From Tsukamurella paurometabola DSM 20162 (lineage in GTDB: Bacteria > Actinomycetota > Actinomycetes > Mycobacteriales > Mycobacteriaceae), in contig NC_014158.1 of assembly GCF_000092225.1 (NCBI RefSeq), positions 3,286,001 to 3,350,000 on the forward strand: a DNA stretch of 64,000 nucleotides, given 5' to 3'. Both the position numbers and the translations under genes were made by a program. Positions 1 to 7,454 of this stretch are shown here, one piece after another (within the stretch, counting starts at the first letter, position 1; each line of letters opens with the position of its first letter). A model generated the notes under the pieces. It did no database searches and was not told the DNA's origin. It saw only the letters and a program-made list of their open reading frames with translations.

Positions 1-1
1 A

Positions 2-583
2 CAGAGCGATGTGATGGCGCTGATCGCGTACACGTCGATCTCCCACTTCGGTTTCATCATTCTCGGGATCTTCGCCCGCACGGGCGATTCGCAGGCCGGT
101 TCGGTGCTGTACATGGTGAACCACGGCGTGGCGACCGCCGCGCTGTTTCTCGTGGCGGGGCTTCTGGTCGCACGGCGTGGGAGCCGGCGGATCGCGGACT
201 TCGGCGGCGCCTGGTCGCGCGCGCCGAAGCTGGGCGCGATCTTCCTCATCGCGGGGCTCGCGACGCTGTCGCTTCCCGGTCTGGGACCATTCGTCTCCGA
301 GCTGCTGGTGATCGTCGGAACGTACCCGAGATGGGCCGTCGCCGCCGTCGTCTCGGTGACCGCGCTGGTGCTCTCGGCGATGTATGTGCTGTGGACCTAC
401 CAGCGGATGTTCACCGGCCCGGCGCCGGAAGCGGTGATGCGCACCGTCGATGAGGCGAAGCCGCGCGAGCTCGCCTTCCTGGTGCCGCTGATCGTCGCGC
501 TGTTCGCGCTGGGCCTGTTTCCCGCTCCGGTGCTCGACGCCATCAACCCGTCCGTCGCCGCGACCAGCGAGGCCGTGCGATGA
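2..583 (+). CDS. nuoM: NADH-quinone oxidoreductase subunit M, 3' part
   Basis: C-terminal part of NuoM, a proton-pumping membrane subunit of respiratory complex I; the gene begins before the window. The frame is open from base 2 and opens with QSDVMALIAYTSISHFG, the conserved region around a membrane helix of the antiporter-like NuoL/M/N subunits. About five hydrophobic segments follow. The stop overlaps the nuoN start (ATGA at 580-583), as expected for the end of a nuo operon, where M and N are the last genes. Identity as M rather than L rests on the position directly before nuoN and on the sequence type. Confidence 0.9.
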   Translation, partial: QSDVMALIAYTSISHFGFIILGIFARTGDSQAGSVLYMVNHGVATAALFLVAGLLVARRGSRRIADFGGAWSRAPKLGAIFLIAGLATLSLPGLGPFVSELLVIVGTYPRWAVAAVVSVTALVLSAMYVLWTYQRMFTGPAPEAVMRTVDEAKPRELAFLVPLIVALFALGLFPAPVLDAINPSVAATSEAVR

Positions 584-2049
584 ATCAGCAGATGCTCGCC
601 GCGTTCGCGGCGCCGTCGATCGAGTACTCCCAGATCGCGCCGGCGCTGATCGTGCTGGGCGCCGCGGTGATCGGGGTTCTGGTGGAGGCGTTCGCGCCCG
701 CCGGGTCGCGCACGGTCGTGCACGGAGCCCTGAGCGGGGCAGCGGTGGTCGCGGCCCTCGCGGCGGTGATCGCGCTGGCGAACGACGATGCGCCACCGCG
801 CACCGTCGTGCTCGGTTCGGTCGCCGAAGACGGGCTGTCCCTGGCACTGCAGGGCCTGCTACTGGTGGCGGCGCTGCCGGCGCTCGCCCTGATGGTGGCG
901 CGCGGGAACCCCCTGACGCACAGCGAGTCCGTGCCGCTGGCGATGTTCGCCCTCGGCGGCATGATGGCCTTCGTCTCGGCGAACGATTGGCTCACACTGT
1001 TCGTCGCCCTGGAGGTCTTCTCGCTCCCGCTGTATCTGATGTGTGCACTGGCACGGCATCGCGATCTGCTGCCACTGGAGGCGGCACTGAAGTACTTCAT
1101 TTTGGGCGCGTTCAGTTCCGCCATCCTGCTCTTCGGTGTGGCATTGCGATTCGCGGCCACCGGGTCGACGGATATCGCGGCGGTGCCGCAGGATGCGGTG
1201 CTCGGCGCCGTCGGCGCCGCATTGATCGGGGTCGGACTGTTGTTCAAGGTGGGCGCCGTGCCCTTCCACTCCTGGGTGCCCGACGTGTACCAGGGAGCGC
1301 CCACCCCGGTCACCGCCTTCATGGCGTCGGCCACGAAGATCGCGGCGTTCGGGGCGGTGGTGCGGATCACGATGGTGGGCTTCGACGACGTGCCGTGGCG
1401 ACCGGTCGTGGCGGTGGTCGCGGTCGGCACGCTCGCGGTGGGGTCCATCGCCGCGGTGACGCAGTCGGATGTGAAGCGGATGCTGGCCTATTCGGCGATC
1501 GCGCACACGGGTTTCCTGCTGGTGGGGGTGTTCGCGGGGACGGTGCGCGGCATGGGCGCGGTGTGCTTCTACCTCGCGGTGTACGCGCTGAGCACCGTCG
1601 GTGCATTCGCGGTGGCGGGCGCGGTCCGCGAGGCGCGGCCCGACGGCTCGACCGCCGAGGTCAGTGAGCTCGATCGTTGGGCCGGCCTCGGGCGGCGGCG
1701 GCCGGCGCTCGCGGGTGCCATGGCACTGTTCCTGCTCGCCTTCGCCGGGATCCCGGTGACCAGCGGCTTCGTCGGCAAGTTCGCGGTGTTCGCCGCGGCG
1801 GCCGAGCGGGGTGGTACTTGGTTGGTGGTGATCGGCGTGCTCGCCAGTGCGGTGGCTGCCGTGTTCTACCTGCGGGTGATCGTGACCATGTACTTCGCAC
1901 CCGACCACGAGTTCGCGCCCGTCGTGGCGCCGGTGGATCCGCTCGTCCGGTTCGCGATCGGCGTGGGCGCGGTGTCAGTGGTGGTGCTCGGGGTGTTCCC
2001 GCAGCCGCTGCTGGACCTCTTCGGTGACCTGTCGCTGCTGGGCTGGTGA
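580..2049 (+). CDS. nuoN: NADH-quinone oxidoreductase subunit N
   Basis: Last subunit of complex I, a polytopic membrane protein thought to translocate protons. At 489 residues it has the usual family length, with about 14 hydrophobic segments. Family landmarks are KYFILGAFSSAILLFG (about 166-181), GLLFKVGAVPFHSWVPDVYQ (about 220-239), with the conserved lysine and the PFH-W-PD loop, and SDVKRMLAYSAIAHTGF (about 298-314). ATG overlaps the nuoM stop by 4 nt. No further nuo gene follows, so this closes the operon. Confidence 0.96.
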   Translation: MNQQMLAAFAAPSIEYSQIAPALIVLGAAVIGVLVEAFAPAGSRTVVHGALSGAAVVAALAAVIALANDDAPPRTVVLGSVAEDGLSLALQGLLLVAALPALALMVARGNPLTHSESVPLAMFALGGMMAFVSANDWLTLFVALEVFSLPLYLMCALARHRDLLPLEAALKYFILGAFSSAILLFGVALRFAATGSTDIAAVPQDAVLGAVGAALIGVGLLFKVGAVPFHSWVPDVYQGAPTPVTAFMASATKIAAFGAVVRITMVGFDDVPWRPVVAVVAVGTLAVGSIAAVTQSDVKRMLAYSAIAHTGFLLVGVFAGTVRGMGAVCFYLAVYALSTVGAFAVAGAVREARPDGSTAEVSELDRWAGLGRRRPALAGAMALFLLAFAGIPVTSGFVGKFAVFAAAAERGGTWLVVIGVLASAVAAVFYLRVIVTMYFAPDHEFAPVVAPVDPLVRFAIGVGAVSVVVLGVFPQPLLDLFGDLSLLGW

Positions 2050-2068
2050 GACGGTGTTCGCACGGCAC

Positions 2069-2074
2069 TACAAT
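2069..2074 (+). promoter_or_regulatory. -10 box for a leaderless small-protein gene
   Basis: TACAAT lies 8 nt before ATG 2083. Transcription would start at about the A of that ATG, so the mRNA is probably leaderless; this favours ATG 2083 over ATG 2077. No clear -35 is seen. Confidence 0.5.
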
Positions 2075-2082
2075 CGATGTTC

Positions 2083-2418
2083 ATGAGTGAGAAGCCGCTT
2101 CCGTTCAGCAACGGCCTGCAGTTGAAGTCGATGGGTGCCGTCCTGCTGCTGGTGCTGGGCGTGCTGATCTGGCGTCTGACCGATGCCACGTCGACTACCG
2201 CACGCGTGTTGTACATCTCTGCGATCGTCTTCGAGGTCCTGTTCTTCGTGGGCCTCGTCTTCGCGAGCCGGACCATCAAGAATCAGTACGCCCGCGCCGA
2301 GGAGCCGTACCAGAAGCAGAAGGCCGAGGCGGACGCCGCTCAGACCGCCGTCGGTCCGGCTCCGACCACCGACCCCGCCCCCACGAGCGATACCGCCCGG
2401 GAGGCGGACACGAAGTGA
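2083..2418 (+). CDS. Small two-helix membrane protein, unknown function
   Basis: A 111-residue protein that I do not recognise. Two hydrophobic helices are visible (about residues 13-33 and 44-66), followed by a charged and then Ala/Pro/Thr-rich tail, so both ends probably lie on the same side of the membrane. An alternative ATG lies two codons upstream (2077). The stop overlaps the GTG of the following TetR gene, implying co-transcription. It is separated from nuoN by only 33 nt but has its own -10 box. Confidence 0.75.
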   Translation: MSEKPLPFSNGLQLKSMGAVLLLVLGVLIWRLTDATSTTARVLYISAIVFEVLFFVGLVFASRTIKNQYARAEEPYQKQKAEADAAQTAVGPAPTTDPAPTSDTAREADTK

Positions 2419-3077
2419 CCACCGCGAAGCCGCGCAAGCGAATGACGGCCGCGGAGCGCCGCAGTCAGCTGGTGGACACCGCCCGTTCGGTATTCGCCGA
2501 CCGCGGCTATGCGGCCGCCACGATCGAGGAGGTCGCCGCGAAGGCGGAGGTCTCGAAGCCCGTGGTGTACGAGCACTTCGGCGGCAAAGAGGGGCTGTAC
2601 GCGGTGGTCGTCGATCGCGAGATGGAGATGGTTCTCGAGGTGTTCTCCCGCGCCATGCTCGAGGATCGGTCGAAGTCACGGATCGAGCAGATCGCGCTGG
2701 CGCTGCTCACCTACGTCGAGGAACGTTCGGATGGTTTCCGCATCCTCACCCGCAACAGCTCCGTCGAGCATGCGGGCGGCTACTCGACTCTGCTGAACGA
2801 CCTGGTGAGCCAGGTGGAGGTGAACCTCGAGGGCGAGTTCGTCGAGCGCGGATTCGACCGCGAGTTGGCGCCGCTGTACGCGCAGGCGCTCGTGGGGATG
2901 GTCGCGATGACGGCCCAGTGGTGGCTGGAGGTGCGCCATCCTCCGAAGGAGGTGGTGGCAGCGCACATCGTGAATCTGTCCTGGTACGGCCTGGCGGGGT
3001 TGAAGGACAACCCGGTGGCGATCGAGCTGAGCCCGCTGGCCCCGATCGCCGACGCGGATGTCAGCGCTGGTCGCTGA
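2415..3077 (+). CDS. TetR-family transcriptional regulator
   Basis: 220 residues. The N-terminal DNA-binding domain (about 12-60) has the TetR pattern: R-x-Q-L-V-D-T-A, then G-Y-A-A-A-T-I-E-E-V-A, and VSKPVVYEHFGGKEGLY as the recognition-helix region. The C-terminal ligand domain is not diagnostic. It starts with GTG overlapping the stop of the small membrane protein gene, so that protein is the most likely partner or target. Its 3' end overlaps the convergent XRE-cupin gene by 17 nt. The ligand is unknown. Confidence 0.9.
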   Translation: MTTAKPRKRMTAAERRSQLVDTARSVFADRGYAAATIEEVAAKAEVSKPVVYEHFGGKEGLYAVVVDREMEMVLEVFSRAMLEDRSKSRIEQIALALLTYVEERSDGFRILTRNSSVEHAGGYSTLLNDLVSQVEVNLEGEFVERGFDRELAPLYAQALVGMVAMTAQWWLEVRHPPKEVVAAHIVNLSWYGLAGLKDNPVAIELSPLAPIADADVSAGR

Positions 3078-3612
3078 TCAACACCGCGCGGGTTCCCGGA
3101 GCGAGGGCCTCGAAGACGTGCGGCGCATCGCCGGGATAGGTCATGAAGTCGCCCGGGGCGAGCGTGACCGGCTGATCGAGGGGCCCCACGCGCGCCTCGC
3201 CGCTACACAACAGCACGTGCTCGACGGTGCCGAGCACGTGCGCCGCCGATTCCCGGCGCGACCCCGGTTCGGCGTCGATGCGGTACATGTCCCGGCGGAT
3301 TCCGGGTGGGGAGACGGTGAGCAGGGTGGCGGCGTAATCGGCCGAATCGGACGGCACGGTCGCGCCTTCGCCCGCACGCACCACCGTGACCTCGACGTTC
3401 CCGCCGCCGAGTAGCTGAGCGAAGGGGATCTCGAGCGCGGTCGCGAGCGCCCAGAGCGTCTCGACGCTGGGGTTTCCGGTACCCGCCTCGAGTTGCGACA
3501 GAGTCGATTTGGCGATGTTCGCGCGGCGGGCGAGTTCGGCCATGCTCCAGCCGGCGCGGGTGCGCTCGCGCTGGATACCGGCGGCGATGGCGAGGATCGG
3601 CACACTCGACAT
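3061..3612 (-). CDS. XRE-family regulator with C-terminal cupin domain
   Basis: 183 residues: an XRE helix-turn-helix (about 5-65; MAELARRANIAKSTLSQLE, then GNPSVETLWALA) followed by a cupin fold (about 110-180; E-H-V-L then P-G-D-F-x-x-Y-P-G-D-A-P-H). Proteins of this layout commonly sit divergent to azlCD or other transporter genes and respond to small ligands. ATG 3612 was chosen over upstream in-frame codons because it puts the HTH at the N-terminus and leaves an intergenic control region towards azlC. That region holds two inverted repeats that could be its operators. Confidence 0.88.
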   Translation of the reverse strand: MSSVPILAIAAGIQRERTRAGWSMAELARRANIAKSTLSQLEAGTGNPSVETLWALATALEIPFAQLLGGGNVEVTVVRAGEGATVPSDSADYAATLLTVSPPGIRRDMYRIDAEPGSRRESAAHVLGTVEHVLLCSGEARVGPLDQPVTLAPGDFMTYPGDAPHVFEALAPGTRAVLISDQR

Positions 3613-3632
3613 GTTCGGCAGAACCTCCAATC

Positions 3633-3676
3633 GTTCGACTTGACGAACAGTAGGGCGTGAGTCCATCGTAATGGAC
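3633..3676. promoter_or_regulatory. Candidate operators between the XRE-cupin gene and azlC
   Basis: Two inverted repeats occupy the divergent intergenic region: GTTCG-6 nt-CGAAC (3633-3648) and GTCCAT-CGTA-ATGGAC (3661-3676). The second abuts or covers the first azlC start codon, depending on whether ATG 3671 or 3677 is used. This suits autoregulation plus control of azlCD by the XRE-cupin protein. The link is inferred from position. Confidence 0.5.
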
Positions 3677-4354
3677 ATGAGTACGACATGGCGAACGATC
3701 GGTGGGGATCCCCTGGTAAGGCCCGCTGCGCTGCTCTCGGTCGCGGTGGCGTGCATCGGACTCGCCTACGGAGCGCAGACCGTGGCCGCGGGCCTGCCCT
3801 GGTGGTTCGCACCGGCGCTCGCAGTGACGGTACTGGCCGCATCGTCGGAGATGCTGTTCGTGGGGCTGATCGCGGCGGGCGGAGCGCCGATCGTCGCGTT
3901 CGCGGCCGGGGCGCTGGTGAACGCCCGACACCTGCCGTACGGACTGGCGGCGGCACCGTATCTAGGGTCGGGGCCCGCACGGTGGGCCCGGATACACCTG
4001 ATCAACGACGAGTCGGTGGCGCTCGCACTGGCGCAGCGCGATGTCGATGCCGGGCGGCGGGGCCTGACGTACGCCGGAGCCGGTATCGCGCTGGCGTGGC
4101 CGCTCGGTGCGGCGGCGGGAGCGGCGGTCGGATCGGTGATCTCGCCGGAGGCGCTGGGCCTGGATGCGGTGTTCCCGGCGGTGATCCTGGCGCTGCTGAT
4201 CCCGGCGCTGCGGGAGGCGAGGACGCGCGGCCCGCTGGTGGTGGCCGCCCTCCTCGCCCTGGCCGCGGTGCCGTGGGCGCCGACGGGGCTGGCACCGGTC
4301 ATCGCGCTGTTCGCGCTGCCCGCGATGCGCCTGGTGCGGGGCTCCTGGTCGTGA
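3671..4354 (+). CDS. azlC: AzlC-family branched-chain amino acid exporter, large subunit
   Basis: A 227-residue membrane protein of the AzlC (LIV-E) family, which with AzlD exports branched-chain amino acids or analogues. Family landmarks are GLPWWFAPALAVTVLAASSE and the N-A-R-H-L-P-Y-G motif (about 91-98), then an acidic D-E-S loop (about 113-115). About seven hydrophobic segments. ATG 3677 is an alternative start; the first ATG lies in a palindrome. Its stop overlaps azlD. Confidence 0.92.
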   Translation: MDMSTTWRTIGGDPLVRPAALLSVAVACIGLAYGAQTVAAGLPWWFAPALAVTVLAASSEMLFVGLIAAGGAPIVAFAAGALVNARHLPYGLAAAPYLGSGPARWARIHLINDESVALALAQRDVDAGRRGLTYAGAGIALAWPLGAAAGAAVGSVISPEALGLDAVFPAVILALLIPALREARTRGPLVVAALLALAAVPWAPTGLAPVIALFALPAMRLVRGSWS

Positions 4355-4665
4355 CCGGGATCCTGTGGGCAGGTGCGGCTCTGGCGGTGGTGACGCTCGC
4401 CTTCCGGGCGGTGGGTCCGGTGGTGGCGGGCCGGTTCGAGCTAAGTCCGCGGGCCCGGCGCATCGTGGATCTGTGCGCCCTGGCGCTCCTGGCCGGGGTG
4501 ATGGCGACCTCGGCGGTCGCCGACGGCCGGGATTTCGGCGGGTTCGCGCGCCTAGCCGGCGTTGCCGTCGCGGGCGTGCTGGCATGGCGACGTGCGCCAT
4601 TGCCGCTCGTGATCCTCGCGGCGGGTGGTACCGCCGCAGTCCTGCGCCTCGCCGGCATCGAGTGA
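4351..4665 (+). CDS. azlD: AzlD-family branched-chain amino acid exporter, small subunit
   Basis: A 104-residue membrane protein with three to four hydrophobic segments, the expected size for AzlD. GTG overlaps the azlC stop (GTGA), so the two are translationally coupled. The pattern L-x-F-R-x-V-G-P (about 17-24), near the position where AzlD proteins have T-x-x-x-R-x-x-P, supports the call. It ends 1 nt from the stop of the convergent 13E12-type gene. Confidence 0.88.
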   Translation: MTGILWAGAALAVVTLAFRAVGPVVAGRFELSPRARRIVDLCALALLAGVMATSAVADGRDFGGFARLAGVAVAGVLAWRRAPLPLVILAAGGTAAVLRLAGIE

Positions 4666-4666
4666 C

Positions 4667-5881
4667 TTACGCCGCCTGGGGTGGTGCGGTGGAACGGTGC
4701 ACATGCCCTGTCGGGGTGCGGGTTTCGGCAGTATGCCGCCCGGTGGGGTCGTCGACGGTGCGACTGGACCACCCCGCCGCCTCCTTGGCGTAGTTGCACG
4801 CCGCACACAGCCCCTGCCCGTTCTCCAGGCTCGTCGCCCCGCCTTGCGCATGCGCAACGACGTGATCGGTATGCGCGATCGGAGCATCGCAGTACGGAGT
4901 GCGGCAGTACCGATCCCGCGCCGCGATCACCTCCGCCAGCCCGGTGGGAAACAACCGGGAGCGGGAATCCAACCCGACCACCGCACCCGATTCCGGCTGC
5001 ACGTAGAGGCGTTTGACCCACGCGACCGCCTGCTCGGTCGCCCGCCCGACCAGATGACGGGCGATCTCCCCCGGCAGGGCGCCGCCACCGGCGAGGTGCG
5101 CAGTCCCGGGCTGGTCGCCGAGGAGAACAGCGGCGGGCATGGTCAGATTCACCGCGACCGGTACGCCCTCGGCGACATCGCGGCCGGTGATCCGCGCGAA
5201 CGCGATATCAGCCATGACTTGCGCCCGACTACGCGACTCACCCGGTGCACCGACGATGCCGTCAGCGGCGGCCTTCACCGCCGCGTACACCGCCACCGCC
5301 TGCGCAACCGGCAGCAGGATCGACACCCGCGCCATGCAATCCGGCGCGGGCCTGATGGTGACGCGGCGGTCCTTCGCCGCCAGCGCCGCACGATCGACTG
5401 TGGCCTGCGCATCCAACCGGTAGGCGACCTGTTTGACCGTGTCCTGCAAGCGTTTCAAGCCGAGTCCGGAAGCCGCGAAAACTTCGCCGCACAGCGTGGT
5501 GTCCGCCTCGGCTTTCAGGCGCGGTTCCAGATGGGAGACCCCGGCGACGATCACCTCCACCGCCTCCGGCGACACATCACCCTCACGCAACCGCGCGAAA
5601 GTAGCCGGCAGATCCCGCTCCAGAACCTTCGCCCGCGACAGCATCGCCGTGGCCCGATTGGTCGAGACCCGCAGCGCAAGTGCTATCTCCAACGCGACAC
5701 CGGCCTCCCAGCGATCCTGCGCCGCACCGGCGGCGATCCGCTCACACACCCGCACCCGCAGCAACTCGGCGATCAACCGGTATTGATCGAAGGCGACCCG
5801 TGCCCGCAACCGCTCCAGTTCGCCGAGCTCGGCGATGACGTCACCGCCATCGCCGGCACGAGCGTTCAATCCCTCTTCCAT
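4667..5881 (-). CDS. 13E12-type DUF222 protein with C-terminal HNH nuclease domain
   Basis: 404 residues, matching the mycobacterial REP13E12 family: a helical DUF222 region (about 20-300) followed by an HNH motif. The HNH part (about 333-375) has C-R-T-P-Y-C-D, then H-T-D-H-V-V-A-H-A-Q-G-G, N-G-Q-G-L-C-A-A-C-N. The Cys pairs should form a metal-bound treble clef and the HTDH/N residues the active site, all present. These genes are multi-copy in many mycolata and are linked to recombination hot spots; their function is not established. No terminal repeats are visible around this copy. Confidence 0.85.
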   Translation of the reverse strand: MEEGLNARAGDGGDVIAELGELERLRARVAFDQYRLIAELLRVRVCERIAAGAAQDRWEAGVALEIALALRVSTNRATAMLSRAKVLERDLPATFARLREGDVSPEAVEVIVAGVSHLEPRLKAEADTTLCGEVFAASGLGLKRLQDTVKQVAYRLDAQATVDRAALAAKDRRVTIRPAPDCMARVSILLPVAQAVAVYAAVKAAADGIVGAPGESRSRAQVMADIAFARITGRDVAEGVPVAVNLTMPAAVLLGDQPGTAHLAGGGALPGEIARHLVGRATEQAVAWVKRLYVQPESGAVVGLDSRSRLFPTGLAEVIAARDRYCRTPYCDAPIAHTDHVVAHAQGGATSLENGQGLCAACNYAKEAAGWSSRTVDDPTGRHTAETRTPTGHVHRSTAPPQAA

Positions 5882-5955
5882 ACCCGCACGCTAGGTCCTC
5901 CCACTGACAAGTTTTGGCTTGAAACCTCAACTTGAACAGCGGTTTTCGACCACGA

Positions 5956-7377
5956 TCAGCTTCCGATCGGAGCACCGACGAGTCCGGCGACGATGGCGCC
6001 GACGCCTTGCCCGAAGGCCTGGACCGCTGCGGGCTCGAGACCACTGCTGAACACGTTGCGAATATCGCACCCCTTCGGTGCAGGCCCCGTGGAATCCATC
6101 CTCTGTATGAGCCAATCGAAGGCGCCACCCGCCCCCGTCACCACGACGACACCGTGCGTGGTCATGATCTGCTTCACCGGATTCGGCGGGAACTCCTCGC
6201 GCCGGTACGTCACCGAAGCCCCACCCGCGCAGTAGGAGTTCACCAGCTTGTCGGTCCCCGAGATCGGTGCGACCTCTTCGGTGATGCCGTTGTAGACGTA
6301 CGCCGGGACGGTCGGCACCCTGCCGCTCACGCCGCGTTCGGCGATCGCCTTCTTGATCACCGGCACTCTGAGCACCTCGTCGACCGGCTTGGTGAGGTAC
6401 CGGTTGTAGTCGAACCACAGGTTGGCCAGCACGTTCTGCGGCATGCAGTGTCGCCGCGTCTCGTTGACCCTGATCCGCCCCTCCGGAGTGAGGAACTTAT
6501 CCAGCGCCGCGCGGAATTCCGGAGAATCCTTCCCGATCGCCGAGAGAGCGAGGGGGATGAGCCCCCCGAGCAGCGCCGTGTTCACGCTCTTCAGCGAAGC
6601 CTCCAGATCGCGCTCGGGGGCACCGAATGCGGCACCACGGATGTTCAGCTCGGGGGCGTACTCCGGCTGCATCTCGATGGTCCAGCTGCTCGCGATGGCG
6701 CCTCCGGAGTAGCCCCAGAGCGCGACCGGTGTCTTCGCCGACATGCCGAGGCGGGAGAAGTTCTCGACAGCGCGGATGCCGTCGAGGACGGCGTACGCGG
6801 GTTGGCGGGGCGTCAGAAACCGATTGTCGCCACCACCGTGATCAGGCATCGCGACCGCCCATCCCTGATTCAATCCGAGCGTCGCGAACAGCATCTCGGC
6901 GCCAGGCATCGCGAAGGTCAACGGCCCCGCCGGACTGCCCAGGTCGATGGGCCCGCCACTGGTCAACCCGTACGAGGGCTGGCACACACGCAGCGTCGAA
7001 TCCGTGGCCGCCTGGTAGGACAGCAGCTTGGTCGGCTTCTTCCCGCGCGGAACCAGCACGGTGGTCACGGTCAGATCGGGCGCACCGTCGGCGTCGCTCG
7101 TGCGGTAGGCGAGCTGCCAGGCGTCGACGTTGACCGGCATCACTTGGAGCGACCGCACCGAAGTGGTGCGGCTACGGACCACGGTGCCGGGCGCCAAGGA
7201 AGCCAGGTTCGCCGGCTTGGCGTAGAACGCGTCCGCCGGCGGGGCGGGCTCGACGATCGGCGGCAACGCCGATGCGGAGGGCGCTGCGATCACGCCCGCC
7301 GAGAGCACGATCGTTGCAGTGACCAGGAGTGCGGCGCGGCGAACGGTCATCCGGAACGCGCGTGTGTCGATTTTCAC
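5956..7377 (-). CDS. Secreted lipase of the LIP family
   Basis: 473 residues. A Sec signal peptide (positive N-terminus, hydrophobic 15-34, A-S-A cleavage region about 36-38) is followed by an alpha/beta-hydrolase of the secretory triacylglycerol lipase (LIP) type. The nucleophile elbow is G-Y-S-G-G with Ser224; a conserved MPDHGGGDNRF lies at 177-187, and the C-terminal TTHG is a plausible catalytic His. It is expected to act outside the membrane on acyl esters. Some relatives in this order act on mycolate or acyl-glycerol substrates, so the substrate is uncertain. Confidence 0.87.
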   Translation of the reverse strand: MKIDTRAFRMTVRRAALLVTATIVLSAGVIAAPSASALPPIVEPAPPADAFYAKPANLASLAPGTVVRSRTTSVRSLQVMPVNVDAWQLAYRTSDADGAPDLTVTTVLVPRGKKPTKLLSYQAATDSTLRVCQPSYGLTSGGPIDLGSPAGPLTFAMPGAEMLFATLGLNQGWAVAMPDHGGGDNRFLTPRQPAYAVLDGIRAVENFSRLGMSAKTPVALWGYSGGAIASSWTIEMQPEYAPELNIRGAAFGAPERDLEASLKSVNTALLGGLIPLALSAIGKDSPEFRAALDKFLTPEGRIRVNETRRHCMPQNVLANLWFDYNRYLTKPVDEVLRVPVIKKAIAERGVSGRVPTVPAYVYNGITEEVAPISGTDKLVNSYCAGGASVTYRREEFPPNPVKQIMTTHGVVVVTGAGGAFDWLIQRMDSTGPAPKGCDIRNVFSSGLEPAAVQAFGQGVGAIVAGLVGAPIGS

Positions 7378-7383
7378 CTGAAC

Positions 7384-7412
7384 AACGTATGGTGAGGTAT
7401 GTCACCTGTCAA
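7384..7412 (-). promoter_or_regulatory. Lipase promoter with embedded palindrome
   Basis: On the minus strand a perfect -35 TTGACA (7412-7407) is followed after 17 nt by TACGTT (7389-7384). Between the hexamers lies an inverted repeat GGTGA-6 nt-TCACC (7391-7406), placed where a bound repressor would block RNA polymerase. The regulator is not identified. Confidence 0.6.
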
Positions 7413-7442
7413 GGGTTGTTTTTGCCCGTCGGACTCGGCACC

Positions 7443-7448
7443 TAGACT
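7443..7448 (+). promoter_or_regulatory. -10 box of mfd
   Basis: TAGACT sits 6 nt before the mfd GTG start, so transcription would begin at the start codon (leaderless). The same hexamer precedes prfC and rplY. Confidence 0.5.
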
Positions 7449-7454
7449 GATTCG

